NCBI RefSeq assembly: GCF_002871945.2
Contig: NZ_CP126963.1
Coordinates: forward strand, 2,046,001 to 2,110,000
Reading direction: 5' to 3'
Length of the DNA stretch: 64,000 nucleotides
Source of the DNA: Gleimia hominis
GTDB taxonomy: Bacteria > Actinomycetota > Actinomycetes > Actinomycetales > Actinomycetaceae
In this document: piece by piece, positions 56,109-64,000 of the stretch
How positions within the stretch are numbered: position 1 is the stretch's first letter
Layout: each line of letters opens with the position of its first letter
Translations under genes and position numbers: made by a program
Notes under the pieces: model-generated
Seen by the model: only the letters and a program-made list of their open reading frames with translations
Database searches by the model: none
What the model was told of the DNA's origin: nothing

Positions 56109-57680
56109 TTGTTTCAACTACTTACCGAGCACCCGCTGCTCACGTTCTTTCTGGTTGTCGCACTTGGCGCCACGTTGGGGCAAGTGCGGTTTGGGCCGCT
56201 TCGGTTTGGGGCCGCGGGAGCACTTTTTGTGGGTCTCGCACTGTCGGCTGCACATCCCGCACTCGGGGAAAACATGGCGCTGCTGCAAAGCATGGGGCTT
56301 GCACTATTCGTCTACACCGTAGGAATTTCAGCTGGGTCCACATTCATGTCGCAGCTTCGCCAGCAAACACCACTTATGGTAGCTGCGGCGCTGGCTTCGA
56401 TATTAGGTGCGGTAGTTGCGGTCTTAGTGGCTCTCAGCCTGAATGTGCCATTTGATTTAACTGCAGGGCTCTACACCGGAGCGTTGACCGCCGCGCCCGC
56501 GTTAGACACGGCATTACAACTAACTGACACAGCCGCTCCCAGCGCCGGATACGCAGTTGGGTACCCCTTCGGAGTCCTCGTCGGACTCATAGCAGTCAGC
56601 ATGGTAGCTGTAGCTAAGTGGAAAGGTGAAAAAGACACCCCCTCAATGGCTGGGACTAGGCTGGAAGCGCGTACGGCACACGTCAAACAACAGGTCAACG
56701 TCCGCGATGTTAACGCGTGGAAACAAGGCAGAGTGCGCATGTCATACCTGCGTCGCGCGGACCGCACGCGCGTCGTCGTCCCAGGGGAAGATCTGCTACC
56801 TGACGATAAAATCGTTATTGTAGGCCCGCCTCAAGCAGTGGAAGCTGCAATACGGGAAGTGGGGGAAGAGGCGGCGCAGCACCTGGCTGACGACCGGCGC
56901 CATGTTGACTTTGAACGCATCACCGTTTCAAACCCCGACGTTGCCGGTAGGTCCATTGCTCACTTAAACTTGCCCGTAAAATTTGGGGCGGTTATCACAA
57001 GGGTACGTAGAGGTGACTTGGAAATACTTGCTACCGATGAGCTCCAACTACAGCCCGGAGACCAGGTTTCAGTGGCGGTACCTAGCGCAGAATTACGGGC
57101 CGTGTCCGCTTATCTAGGGGACTCGGAAAAACGAGTTAGTGAGGTGGATGCGCTAGCTTTAGGCCTCGGACTTGTCTTAGGGATGTTCCTAGGCCTGGTG
57201 ACATTCCCGATGCCCGGTGGGGGTACTTTCAGTCTGGGGGCCGCTGCGGGTCCACTAATCGTTGGGATGGTGCTCGGCGGTTTACGCCGCACCGGGGTGC
57301 TGGTGTGGTCCATGCCGGAAGCGGCGAATCTGACCATCCGTCAGCTAGGACTACTGTTCTTCTTAGGAGCCCTAGGGCTTGGAGCTGGGTCAGAATTCTG
57401 GGGTATCCTCACCAGCCCCTTGGGGTGGCGGGCCGTGCTCCTGGCGGTCGTAACCGTAGCGGCTTCATTGATCCTGATCGTATTCGCCGGGTGGTTCCTA
57501 AAGCTTTCAGCGCCGCGCACGGCTGGGGCGGTAGCAGGGTTCCTTGGCCAGCCCGCCGTGTACCAAGAAGCGAGTGCCAAAGTTTCGGACGAACGCGTTG
57601 AAGCTGCGTACGCTGGTTTGTTCGCGTTTTCTATAATCACGAAAATCCTGCTCGTCCCCGCCATGGCGATACCGTTCTAA
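56109..57680 (+). CDS. AspT/YidE-type transporter with RCK_C domain
   Basis: A 523-residue membrane protein: an N-terminal helix bundle (HPLLTFFLVVALGATLGQVR, GLALFVYTVGISAG), one visible soluble TrkA-C/RCK_C region (VDFERITVSNPDVAGRSIAH, LNLPVKFGAVITRVRRGD, LATDELQLQPGDQVSVAV), and a second bundle (GGGTFSLGAAAGPLIVGMVL). This is the aspartate:alanine exchanger superfamily; the substrate is not assignable. TTG 56109 preceded by GAGGGAGAAA is the likely start; the frame is open further upstream across the divergent gene. Confidence 0.88.
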   Translation: MFQLLTEHPLLTFFLVVALGATLGQVRFGPLRFGAAGALFVGLALSAAHPALGENMALLQSMGLALFVYTVGISAGSTFMSQLRQQTPLMVAAALASILGAVVAVLVALSLNVPFDLTAGLYTGALTAAPALDTALQLTDTAAPSAGYAVGYPFGVLVGLIAVSMVAVAKWKGEKDTPSMAGTRLEARTAHVKQQVNVRDVNAWKQGRVRMSYLRRADRTRVVVPGEDLLPDDKIVIVGPPQAVEAAIREVGEEAAQHLADDRRHVDFERITVSNPDVAGRSIAHLNLPVKFGAVITRVRRGDLEILATDELQLQPGDQVSVAVPSAELRAVSAYLGDSEKRVSEVDALALGLGLVLGMFLGLVTFPMPGGGTFSLGAAAGPLIVGMVLGGLRRTGVLVWSMPEAANLTIRQLGLLFFLGALGLGAGSEFWGILTSPLGWRAVLLAVVTVAASLILIVFAGWFLKLSAPRTAGAVAGFLGQPAVYQEASAKVSDERVEAAYAGLFAFSIITKILLVPAMAIPF

Positions 57681-57795
57681 ACAGCGCCTCGCACGTCGAA
57701 ACAGTTCCTCGCACGTCGAAACAGTTCCTCGCACGTCTAAACGCTTCCTTGCACGTCGAAACAGTTCCTTGCACGTCTAGACGGTTTCCCCTTCC
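57681..57795 (+). repeat. 20-bp tandem repeat array
   Basis: Five and a half units of exactly 20 bp, consensus ACAGTTCCTYGCACGTCKAA, start at 57681, 57701, 57721, 57741, 57761 and 57781. The array begins right after the transporter stop. No spacers, so not CRISPR. Two GGTACCT motif copies follow at about 57838 and 57873. Confidence 0.9.
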
Positions 57796-57907
57796 TTGCC
57801 AAGGTGCCCGCGGGCAATCGCATAGTCTTCGCGCGAGGGTACCTGGGCGTGGTGGGGTGTTTTTGGGTGGGGGTACCTAGGGCACTCGGGGTGTTAAGCA
57901 ACGGGCG

Positions 57908-59197
57908 CTAGGCAGCTTCCCAGTAGCTACGCAATCCGCGCGACAGGTAGTGAAGATCTGCCAGATGACACATTTCTCTAGCGGAATGCATAGAAAGAAT
58001 TGGGATCCCAACATCCACAGTCGTTATCCCCAGCCGAGTAGCGGTAATGGGGCCTATGGTGGAGCCGCACGGAATCGCGTTATTAGAAACAAAAGCCTGC
58101 GAAGGTACCTCGGCACTCGCGCACGCACGGTTCCACAAAGCACTCCCCACCGCATCTGTGGCGTAACGCTGATTCGCATTAAGCTTCAGCACAGGGCCTT
58201 TACCCAAGATTGGATGCGTTTGAGGATCATGATACTCCGAGTAGTTAGGATGTACCCCATGTGAAGCATCTGCACTAACACACGAAGAGCGGGCAATCAT
58301 CTGCTGATAATACTGTGTGGAGTCGTCAAAAAGCGATGCCAACCTCCGCAAAGTACCCTCAAGAATTGGGCCAGCAGCACCCGAACGTGAGGCCGAACCA
58401 ATTTCCTCATGATCAAAAGCAACAAAAACACAAATGTCTTCGTGCCGTGACATATCCAAATCAAGGAACGCCACCAAAGCAGGGTGAACAGAACTGAGAT
58501 TGTCCAACCGACCTGAAGCCAAAAACTGTTTATCGTTACCGAACCGCTCAGGTTTCTGAGTCACATACGCAACTAAATCGTGCCCCAGAATTTGTTTTTG
58601 AGATCCCAAACCTGCCTGGTCAGCTACATAGTCTAAGAAATTCAGATCCTTATCGAGAGTCCAAACAGGATGCAGGTGCCGTTGATTGTCTAACTTCAAC
58701 CCATTGGTATTAACGCCCCGGTCAAGATGTATCGCCAATTGAGGAATGCGCGCCACCGCATCGGTGCGAACCAGAACCTGGGTACCCTCATCAGAAACAA
58801 CCCGGCCGGCAAACCCTAGCTCACGATCAAGCCAAGAGTTAGTAAGCATCCCGCCGTAAACCTCGACGTCAATCTGCCCCCATCCGTCAGTAGTTACAGA
58901 AGACCCCGACGGTTTCACTTTAAAAGTGGGGGAGTCAGTGTGTGAGCCAACGATTCTGAAACCCTGAGGTTTCTTGGTTGTATCCGGAATCTGCCATGCC
59001 AATACTGCGCCGTCGCGGGAAAATACGTAACTACCGGGCTCGGACTGCCACGATTCAACTTCAGTTACCTCAGTGAAACCACCTTGTTTGAAACGATTAA
59101 CGAGCGCGTTAGCCGCGTGGTAGGAAGATGGCGAGTCCTCAACAAATCGCGCAAAATCTGCTGCATTCTTGTCAATAAGGGTTTGATCATTACTCAT
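57908..59197 (-). CDS. M18 family aminopeptidase
   Basis: Zinc aminopeptidase of the aspartyl/DNPEP type, 429 residues, cytoplasmic. Metal and catalytic regions are RIVGSHTDSPTFKVKPSGSS, SGRLDNLSSV, VFVAFDHEEIGSASRSGAAG, and PILSMHSAREMCHLAD at the C-terminus. Likely function is turnover of peptides with acidic N-termini. ATG 59197. Confidence 0.95.
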   Translation of the reverse strand: MSNDQTLIDKNAADFARFVEDSPSSYHAANALVNRFKQGGFTEVTEVESWQSEPGSYVFSRDGAVLAWQIPDTTKKPQGFRIVGSHTDSPTFKVKPSGSSVTTDGWGQIDVEVYGGMLTNSWLDRELGFAGRVVSDEGTQVLVRTDAVARIPQLAIHLDRGVNTNGLKLDNQRHLHPVWTLDKDLNFLDYVADQAGLGSQKQILGHDLVAYVTQKPERFGNDKQFLASGRLDNLSSVHPALVAFLDLDMSRHEDICVFVAFDHEEIGSASRSGAAGPILEGTLRRLASLFDDSTQYYQQMIARSSCVSADASHGVHPNYSEYHDPQTHPILGKGPVLKLNANQRYATDAVGSALWNRACASAEVPSQAFVSNNAIPCGSTIGPITATRLGITTVDVGIPILSMHSAREMCHLADLHYLSRGLRSYWEAA

Positions 59198-59493
59198 AAC
59201 TCCGATCGTACCTTGGCGCTACAGCATAAACGGGTAGTTATAGCCATGCGAAGTGATGTGGGCGTGGGAATGCGGGGAATAGGTTTCTGAAACCTAGCTT
59301 AAGTAGTGCCGTTACTAGAAAATTAGGTTATACGGAAGCTTCCTTCGAAAGCCGAGACGAGCACTGTCGTTGTGTGACAACGGAGACAATCAGGTCGCCT
59401 GAAGTTGGAAGTAGTGCCGAATAGTGTTGGAAGAATCCGCTATCGTAAAAACGGTGCTTGTTACTACAACTCGTGAGGAGGGCGTTAAGGTAC

Positions 59494-60345
59494 ATGCACG
59501 AGTTGTTTAAAATGCTGGTTTTTGGCATGTCGCAAGTGGATGCAACGATACTGCTGGTCATAGTTGCGGGTATGCATGCGAATGCATCAAATGGAAAGCT
59601 ACATTTCTTGGCTTGGGGAATGGTCCCAGCCACTGCTTTTGTGATGCTCAGTTTGCGTGCCGTACTCATAGCTGGGCATTTGAACATTTCTGCTGAAAGT
59701 GACGAAACCCCAGTCTGGGTGGGGTTTTTAGAGGCGGGGGTATTTGCATTTTTGATGGTCGCGACGCTTATTTTACTGAGGTACCCGGGCAGAACCATTC
59801 GTAGACTCGTACGCGTAAGCAGCGATTTTGAGGGCCAAAGTGGCGGGGGTACCTGCGGGTCGGAGCAGACCCACGCTCAAGGTACCCCCATCCACAGCGG
59901 CACAGAAGTGGGTGAAAGCGGTGACGAAGCAACAAGTGCCAACGCAACCAAAACCTCAGGAATTCTTAAAGACATAGTGGGTAGTGCAGTTACCGCGATT
60001 GGACGAGCTGTCACCAATTCAACGTGGGTATCCCCGCTGGCATGCTTGCTGGTCGCGTGCATCCTAGTCGTGGACCCATCCTTCTTAGCCGCCACAGCAT
60101 CGCTCTCCACGCAGACGTTTTTCATGAGCATCCTGGGAGCTCTCGTTTTCGGTGCGTGTGTAAACCTGCCCGCGCTAGTAACCTCAGTGCTGGCGCGAAA
60201 AAAGGGATTCAAAGAATCTATGAGCATCATCGCCAGTATCACTTTGAAGCACGCACGGCTTTCGGGATGGGCGCTGTGCTTAATAACCGCTTTAGCAACG
60301 GCATACGTTGCGGCACATTTTTACGCGACGTGGCTCACCGTCTAA
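59494..60345 (+). CDS. Hypothetical polytopic membrane protein
   Basis: 283 residues with seven or so hydrophobic segments in two groups, separated by a ~75-residue hydrophilic Gly/Ser/Thr-rich linker (about 110-165) containing two GGTACC sites at the DNA level. No family recognised. ATG 59494 is preceded by GAGGAGGG and TTAAGG; the frame opens at 59458. A regulatory or transport role cannot be inferred. Confidence 0.7.
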   Translation: MHELFKMLVFGMSQVDATILLVIVAGMHANASNGKLHFLAWGMVPATAFVMLSLRAVLIAGHLNISAESDETPVWVGFLEAGVFAFLMVATLILLRYPGRTIRRLVRVSSDFEGQSGGGTCGSEQTHAQGTPIHSGTEVGESGDEATSANATKTSGILKDIVGSAVTAIGRAVTNSTWVSPLACLLVACILVVDPSFLAATASLSTQTFFMSILGALVFGACVNLPALVTSVLARKKGFKESMSIIASITLKHARLSGWALCLITALATAYVAAHFYATWLTV

Positions 60346-60392
60346 GTACCCCCGACGGTATTGCCACCCAACTGCGCGGAGTGTAGGTGCGA

Positions 60393-60428
60393 TAACAAGG
60401 ACAGCACCTGCAGGTACCCTCCTTGTTA
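60393..60428. terminator. Hairpin after the membrane protein gene
   Basis: TAACAAGGA / TCCTTGTTA stem of 9 bp enclosing the palindrome ACCTGCAGGT. No T-run, so a terminator is only probable. Confidence 0.4.
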
Positions 60429-60526
60429 CCGCGTCATTGCGCGGCCCACTGTTATTAGGTTGTGTGCCACTGATGTGAGGTTATGTGAAAGAGAACTGAC
60501 GGGGCTGTGAGAGGTTTGCCGAGTTG

Positions 60527-60958
60527 CTATGCGCGATACCGGTAAACGTTGGTTTCGCGTAACTCAAATCCGCACCGTTTGTAAAGCCGGTTAGCGGCTT
60601 CACGGGTAGGGCGTGACGTCAGGTCGATCGTCCGGCACTGGCTTTCTTCCGCTTCCTTAATCGCCGCTTCGACCAGCCCCTGACCTGCGCCTTTGCCACG
60701 CGTGGAATCTAAGACAACTACATCTTCGATCCAGGCTCGCCTACCGGTGGGAATGTCGAATATTACGAGAGTTAACATCCCCTCAATATTTCCAGTGTCG
60801 GGTGAGCGGTAGACAAGAAAATGGACGCACTCTTGATCTAGGAAACGCTTGAGTCCGTCCGCTTCCAGTGGTTTTGATGAGCGTGAAAGCTGGGGGATCA
60901 AACGATCCATCGCTTGTTTTAGCTCGTCGGTCGGTGTTTTGATTCGCTCAATGGGCAT
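60527..60958 (-). CDS. GNAT family N-acetyltransferase
   Basis: 143 residues. Acetyl-CoA-binding motif A is visible as AWIEDVVVLDSTRGKGAGQG, then IDLTSRPTREAANRLYKRCG and FELRETNVYRY at the end. Substrate unknown. ATG 60958; single gene. Confidence 0.9.
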   Translation of the reverse strand: MPIERIKTPTDELKQAMDRLIPQLSRSSKPLEADGLKRFLDQECVHFLVYRSPDTGNIEGMLTLVIFDIPTGRRAWIEDVVVLDSTRGKGAGQGLVEAAIKEAEESQCRTIDLTSRPTREAANRLYKRCGFELRETNVYRYRA

Positions 60959-61180
60959 ATGTACCCCCCTTAATGGACGACTAATTCCACCTCAGTGTAC
61001 GCGTTAAGCAGTTAATAGTGTGCGAATAAACCTGTTCTCAACCCAAATTATGTGGTTTTCAAGGAAAAACACTTGGGGGATGCCGGTTTGTTTCTAGCGT
61101 TGGCTCGCGGGGGTACCGCAATCACCCTTGTTTGCTAAGTACCCTCATGCTACTTTTTTGCAAAACTGTAGGCTTAAGCC

Positions 61181-62614
61181 ATGAGATACCGTTCTACCCG
61201 TGGTGAACCCCAGGACCCTTCTTTGTCGTTTACGGAAATACTGTTGGCTGGTCTTGCGCCCGACGGCGGCCTTTACATGCCGGAGCACTACCCGCATCTG
61301 TCAGAAGAAGACCTTCTTGCGTTGAAAACGGTTTTTGAACGCAGGGGGTACCCGGGTCTGGCTTGTGCAGTAATGTCGTTGTACATTGACGATATTCCAC
61401 ATGAGGCACTGCAGCGTCTATGCGTAAGGGCGTACTCGGAAGCGAAGTTTTCGACGGCAAAAGTGGCTCCGGTGTCGAAAATTGATGAGGGTACCTGGAT
61501 GCTCCACCTGTCGAACGGTCCAACTGCAGCGTTCAAAGACATGGCAATGCAGATGCTGGGCCAGTTATTTGAGTACGTGCTGGCAGCAAACGAGACTGAG
61601 CTAAATATCCTTGGTGCTACCTCGGGTGACACGGGGTCTTCAGCTGAATACGCCATGCTTGGGAAGAAAAATATCCGTGTTTTTATGCTCACCCCTGCTG
61701 GGAGAATGACGCCTTTTCAACAAGCGCAAATGTTTGGAATCGACGACCCGAGAATCATAAATGTGTCTTTAGATGGTGTTTTTGATGATTGTCAGGATGT
61801 AGTTAAAGCGGTATCGGCGGATGCGCGGTTCAAACGCAGATACTCGATTGGTGCTGTGAACTCGATTAACTGGGCTCGGCTTCTCGCACAAGTGGTTTAC
61901 TACGTTGCTGCGTGGATTCAGGTTAGCGGCGACCCTAAGCAGCCGGTGTCTTTTTCTGTCCCCACGGGCAATTTTGGTGATGTCTGTGCCGGTCATGTGG
62001 CGCGAAGCATGGGGGTACCTATTGAAAAACTCGTGGTGGCAACTAACGAAAATGATGTGCTGGACGAGTTTTTCCGCACTGGAGTGTACCGGGTACGTTC
62101 ATCCGCAGAGACTTTAGAGACGTCTAGTCCCTCAATGGACATTTCCAAGGCGTCGAACTTTGAGCGTTTCGTGTTCGATCTGCTTGGGCGCGATACTGGC
62201 CAGGTTCGGGAACTGTTTGGAAGCCAGTTGAACACTAGGGGGTACTTCGATTTGTCTGCCCACGAGGCTGTGGAGCGTGCGCGGGAGGAGTTTGGTTTCT
62301 ACTCGGGTTCCTCCACGCATGCTGATCGGCTGAGGGGGATCGCGGAGGTGCATCGCCAGCATGGGGTACTTATGGACCCTCACACGGCGGACGCTTGGAA
62401 CGTCAGCAGGAAGCACCTCGGTGAGGAACCAATGATTGTGCTAGAAACCGCCTTACCCGTGAAGTTCGCGGACACCATTGAGCAAGCCGTTGGATTCACC
62501 CCAAAGGTACCCCGTCGATTTGTCGGTATTGAAAAAGCGCCGCGACACGTGACTCACCTGCCGAAAAGTGTTGATTCTGTGAAGAATCTGATTCGGAAGA
62601 TAGTCGACGTGTAG
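61181..62614 (+). CDS. thrC: Threonine synthase
   Basis: PLP enzyme converting O-phosphohomoserine to threonine, 477 residues of the long-chain class. The PLP lysine is in GPTAAFKDMAMQMLGQ (about 118). GATSGDTGSSAEYAM binds the PLP phosphate, and VPTGNFGDVCAGHVARSMG is the second conserved loop. ATG 61181 lacks a strong ribosome site. It is monocistronic here, away from hom and thrB. Confidence 0.96.
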   Translation: MRYRSTRGEPQDPSLSFTEILLAGLAPDGGLYMPEHYPHLSEEDLLALKTVFERRGYPGLACAVMSLYIDDIPHEALQRLCVRAYSEAKFSTAKVAPVSKIDEGTWMLHLSNGPTAAFKDMAMQMLGQLFEYVLAANETELNILGATSGDTGSSAEYAMLGKKNIRVFMLTPAGRMTPFQQAQMFGIDDPRIINVSLDGVFDDCQDVVKAVSADARFKRRYSIGAVNSINWARLLAQVVYYVAAWIQVSGDPKQPVSFSVPTGNFGDVCAGHVARSMGVPIEKLVVATNENDVLDEFFRTGVYRVRSSAETLETSSPSMDISKASNFERFVFDLLGRDTGQVRELFGSQLNTRGYFDLSAHEAVERAREEFGFYSGSSTHADRLRGIAEVHRQHGVLMDPHTADAWNVSRKHLGEEPMIVLETALPVKFADTIEQAVGFTPKVPRRFVGIEKAPRHVTHLPKSVDSVKNLIRKIVDV

Positions 62615-62722
62615 CGGCGCCCCTAAGCGATAACTTCGCTAACTCGTCTGACCTCGAAGGTCACCTTGCTAGTTTGCCCGGCCTGTAGCGGGCACGTCGC
62701 TCGCCTTTCGGGCGCGTAGCGG

Positions 62723-63322
62723 TTACTGTGCGAGTTTGTTGGCGACCTTAAGAACTCGTTTGGCCATGTGCTTGAGAGCTGCCTTCGTGGACTCTGGCAG
62801 ATCTTTGTCGTTGTTGACTCCGGTAACGTGCCCCACGCCGTACGGGTTTCCATCGGTGAACTTGAGCGGATCCGTGTACCCTGGTGCCACAATGTAGCCG
62901 CCCATGTGAATAATGCTTTGGTACATTTTCATCAGGGTGGTTTCTTGGCCTCCGTGCAGCGTGCTCGATGAGGTAAATGCTGCGTACACCTTGTCCGCCA
63001 GCTTTCCCTCTGCCCACAAGCCGCCGAGCGTATCCAAGAAAGATTGGAACTGGCCGGTCACGTTTGAGAACCGGGTGGGGGAGCCGAAGATTACCGCGTC
63101 TGCCCACTCTATGTCCTCTCCGGATGCGGGTGGGAGATCCTTGGTGGCGTTGTAGTTCGCCGTCCACGCTGGGTTGTTGGCAAATACCTCGGGGTCCACT
63201 GTTTCTTTAATGTGCCGCACGCGTACGTCCGCACCGGCTTCTTTCGCGGCTTCTTCCACGATTTTAGCCATTTTGGTGCCATGTCCTGTTGCTGAGTAGT
63301 AAATAACTGCAAGTTTCGTCAT
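62723..63322 (-). CDS. wrbA: NAD(P)H:quinone oxidoreductase WrbA type
   Basis: Flavodoxin-like FMN protein of 199 residues that reduces quinones by two electrons, protecting from oxidative stress. The FMN phosphate loop is YYSATGHGTKMA, followed by ADAVIFGSPTRFSNVTGQFQ, SFLDTLGGLW, and SSSTLHGGQETTLMKMYQ. The C-terminal MAKRVLKVANKL is slightly shortened. ATG 63322 follows AAAGGCATTCAAA. Confidence 0.95.
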   Translation of the reverse strand: MTKLAVIYYSATGHGTKMAKIVEEAAKEAGADVRVRHIKETVDPEVFANNPAWTANYNATKDLPPASGEDIEWADAVIFGSPTRFSNVTGQFQSFLDTLGGLWAEGKLADKVYAAFTSSSTLHGGQETTLMKMYQSIIHMGGYIVAPGYTDPLKFTDGNPYGVGHVTGVNNDKDLPESTKAALKHMAKRVLKVANKLAQ

Positions 63323-63569
63323 TTTGAATGCCTTTCGTCGGCTCGCTTTTTAGCGTTGCGTTTTCGTCGATTGCTTTAACGATTGCACGCAAGTTTTCAG
63401 TTTGCAACAGGGCCCGGGGCGCTAATTCTCACTAACAACTTGGGAATAAAACTCGCCTTTTGGTGTTCTAGTTCGCCTGTTTTTCGCTTGAGGGTACCTT
63501 TACCGTACGGAAGTGAGGTAATGCACATGAGGTTCGCGGTGGGTTTGGAATATAAATGAAGGCCCTAAC

Positions 63570-63590
63570 GTTGAGTTAAGTAGACTCAAG
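63570..63590. promoter_or_regulatory. HAIR element 1 upstream of dnaK
   Basis: GTTGAGT, 7 bp, ACTCAAG: HspR operator with one mismatch, just upstream of the predicted -35. Confidence 0.85.
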
Positions 63591-63605
63591 TTTGAGGCAT
63601 TCGAG

Positions 63606-63652
63606 TTGACACGTGGATGCGTGAAAGTAAACTTGAGTGCAAGAGACTCAAT
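63606..63652 (+). promoter_or_regulatory. dnaK promoter with HAIR element 2
   Basis: TTGACA (63606-63611), a 16-bp spacer and TAAACT (63628-63633). HAIR copy CTTGAGT-N7-ACTCAAT at 63632-63652 overlaps the -10/+1 region. Two HspR operators bracketing the promoter fit the autoregulated dnaK operon of actinobacteria. Confidence 0.8.
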
Positions 63653-63674
63653 ATTGATTTTTAAGGAGGCCACA

Positions 63675-64000
63675 ATGGCACGTGCAGTAGGTATTGACCT
63701 TGGCACTACAAACTCGGCTATCGCCACGCTCGAAGGCGGCGAGCCCACTATTATCGCTAACGCGGAAGGTGCGCGCACTACCCCTTCCGTAGTTGCGTTC
63801 TCCAAAAATGGAGAGGTCCTGGTAGGTGAAATCGCAAAACGCCAGGCAGTGACCAACGTTGATCGCACAATCATGTCGGTCAAGCGTCACATGGGCAGCG
63901 ACTGGGACGTAGCTGTTGATGACAAGAAATACACGGCGCAGGAAATCTCCGCTCGGATCCTCGGGAAACTGAAACGAGACGCGGAAGAGTACCTGGGTGA
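63675..64000 (+). CDS. dnaK: Chaperone DnaK (Hsp70), 3' end outside window
   Basis: Start of the ATP-dependent Hsp70. The first 108 codons show [20 protein letters not shown] (phosphate-1 loop), [24 protein letters not shown], and a truncated continuation. ATG 63675 with AAGGAGG. Probably the first gene of a dnaK-grpE-dnaJ-hspR operon continuing beyond the window. Confidence 0.97.
   Translation, partial: MARAVGIDLGTTNSAIATLEGGEPTIIANAEGARTTPSVVAFSKNGEVLVGEIAKRQAVTNVDRTIMSVKRHMGSDWDVAVDDKKYTAQEISARILGKLKRDAEEYLG

Noticed and set aside
57681-57795. Possible CRISPR array
   Set aside because: Units are contiguous 20-bp repeats without unique spacers, and no cas genes are present.
62615-62722. 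Possible tRNA or small RNA between thrC and wrbA
   Set aside because: GC-rich with short hairpins, but no cloverleaf, T-loop or clear promoter could be found.

Overview
The window is a chromosomal segment of a moderately GC-rich actinobacterium (mid-50s % GC by eye). It carries a giant type I fatty acid synthase with a two-component acyl-CoA carboxylase, Lsr2, CarD, HspR-type (HAIR) heat-shock operators, a GTP-type PEP carboxykinase, a fused PutA, and several actinobacterial families (DUF4235, DUF4921, sterol-carrier-like). This mix fits a host-associated member of the Actinomycetaceae (Mobiluncus/Varibaculum/Actinobaculum-like) better than mycobacteria or bifidobacteria. The genus is not proven.

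Layout. 1-14 kb: lipid block (carboxylase alpha and beta, FAS-I, holo-ACP synthase, biotin importer BioY). 14-19 kb: lsr2, gpmA, carD, ispD, an MFS protein, and ispF on the minus strand. 19.1-27.4 kb: a compact ten-gene cluster for a ribosomally made, azole-modified peptide of the streptolysin S type. 27.5-34.8 kb: frameshifted cysS, a NIF3-like domain protein, a decayed secreted-peptide cassette, fumC, rlmB and putP. 35-48 kb: putA, purA, pckG, a 560-bp DnaA-box-rich gap, gdhA, ptsI/ptsH. 48-64 kb: small conserved proteins, hsp20 with both HAIR and CIRCE sites, an aldo/keto reductase, a homing-endonuclease-associated-repeat protein, an AspT-type transporter, an M18 aminopeptidase, thrC, wrbA and the start of dnaK. 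I saw no rRNA, tRNA, IS element or CRISPR array.

The most exciting element is the 19.1-27.4 kb cluster. Its 38-residue precursor has the streptolysin S-type leader end VAPGG followed by a Trp/Cys core (WCCWCWCCNSASVWG). It is followed by a SagC-like E1 protein, two nitroreductase-fold proteins (one lacking the Lys-Tyr motif), a SagE-like CPBP protease, an amidohydrolase-like protein that has lost metal ligands, an ABC exporter, a YcaO cyclodehydratase ending in PxPxP, and a small four-helix membrane protein. The cluster lies between ispF and cysS of a normally tight actinobacterial carD-ispD-ispF-cysS-rlmB neighbourhood.

A second, genome-scale signal is a highly iterated motif, roughly GRGGGTACYT (core GGTACC). 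I counted roughly 90 GGTACC sites in 64 kb by eye, in genes and between them. The motif is essentially absent from about 18.6 to 26.8 kb, which supports horizontal acquisition of the peptide cluster. Several intergenic regions carry short tandem arrays (20, 25, 33 and 34 bp units). Three places (bioY, cysS, the secreted peptide) look like single-base losses in homopolymer runs: either sequence errors or real decay.
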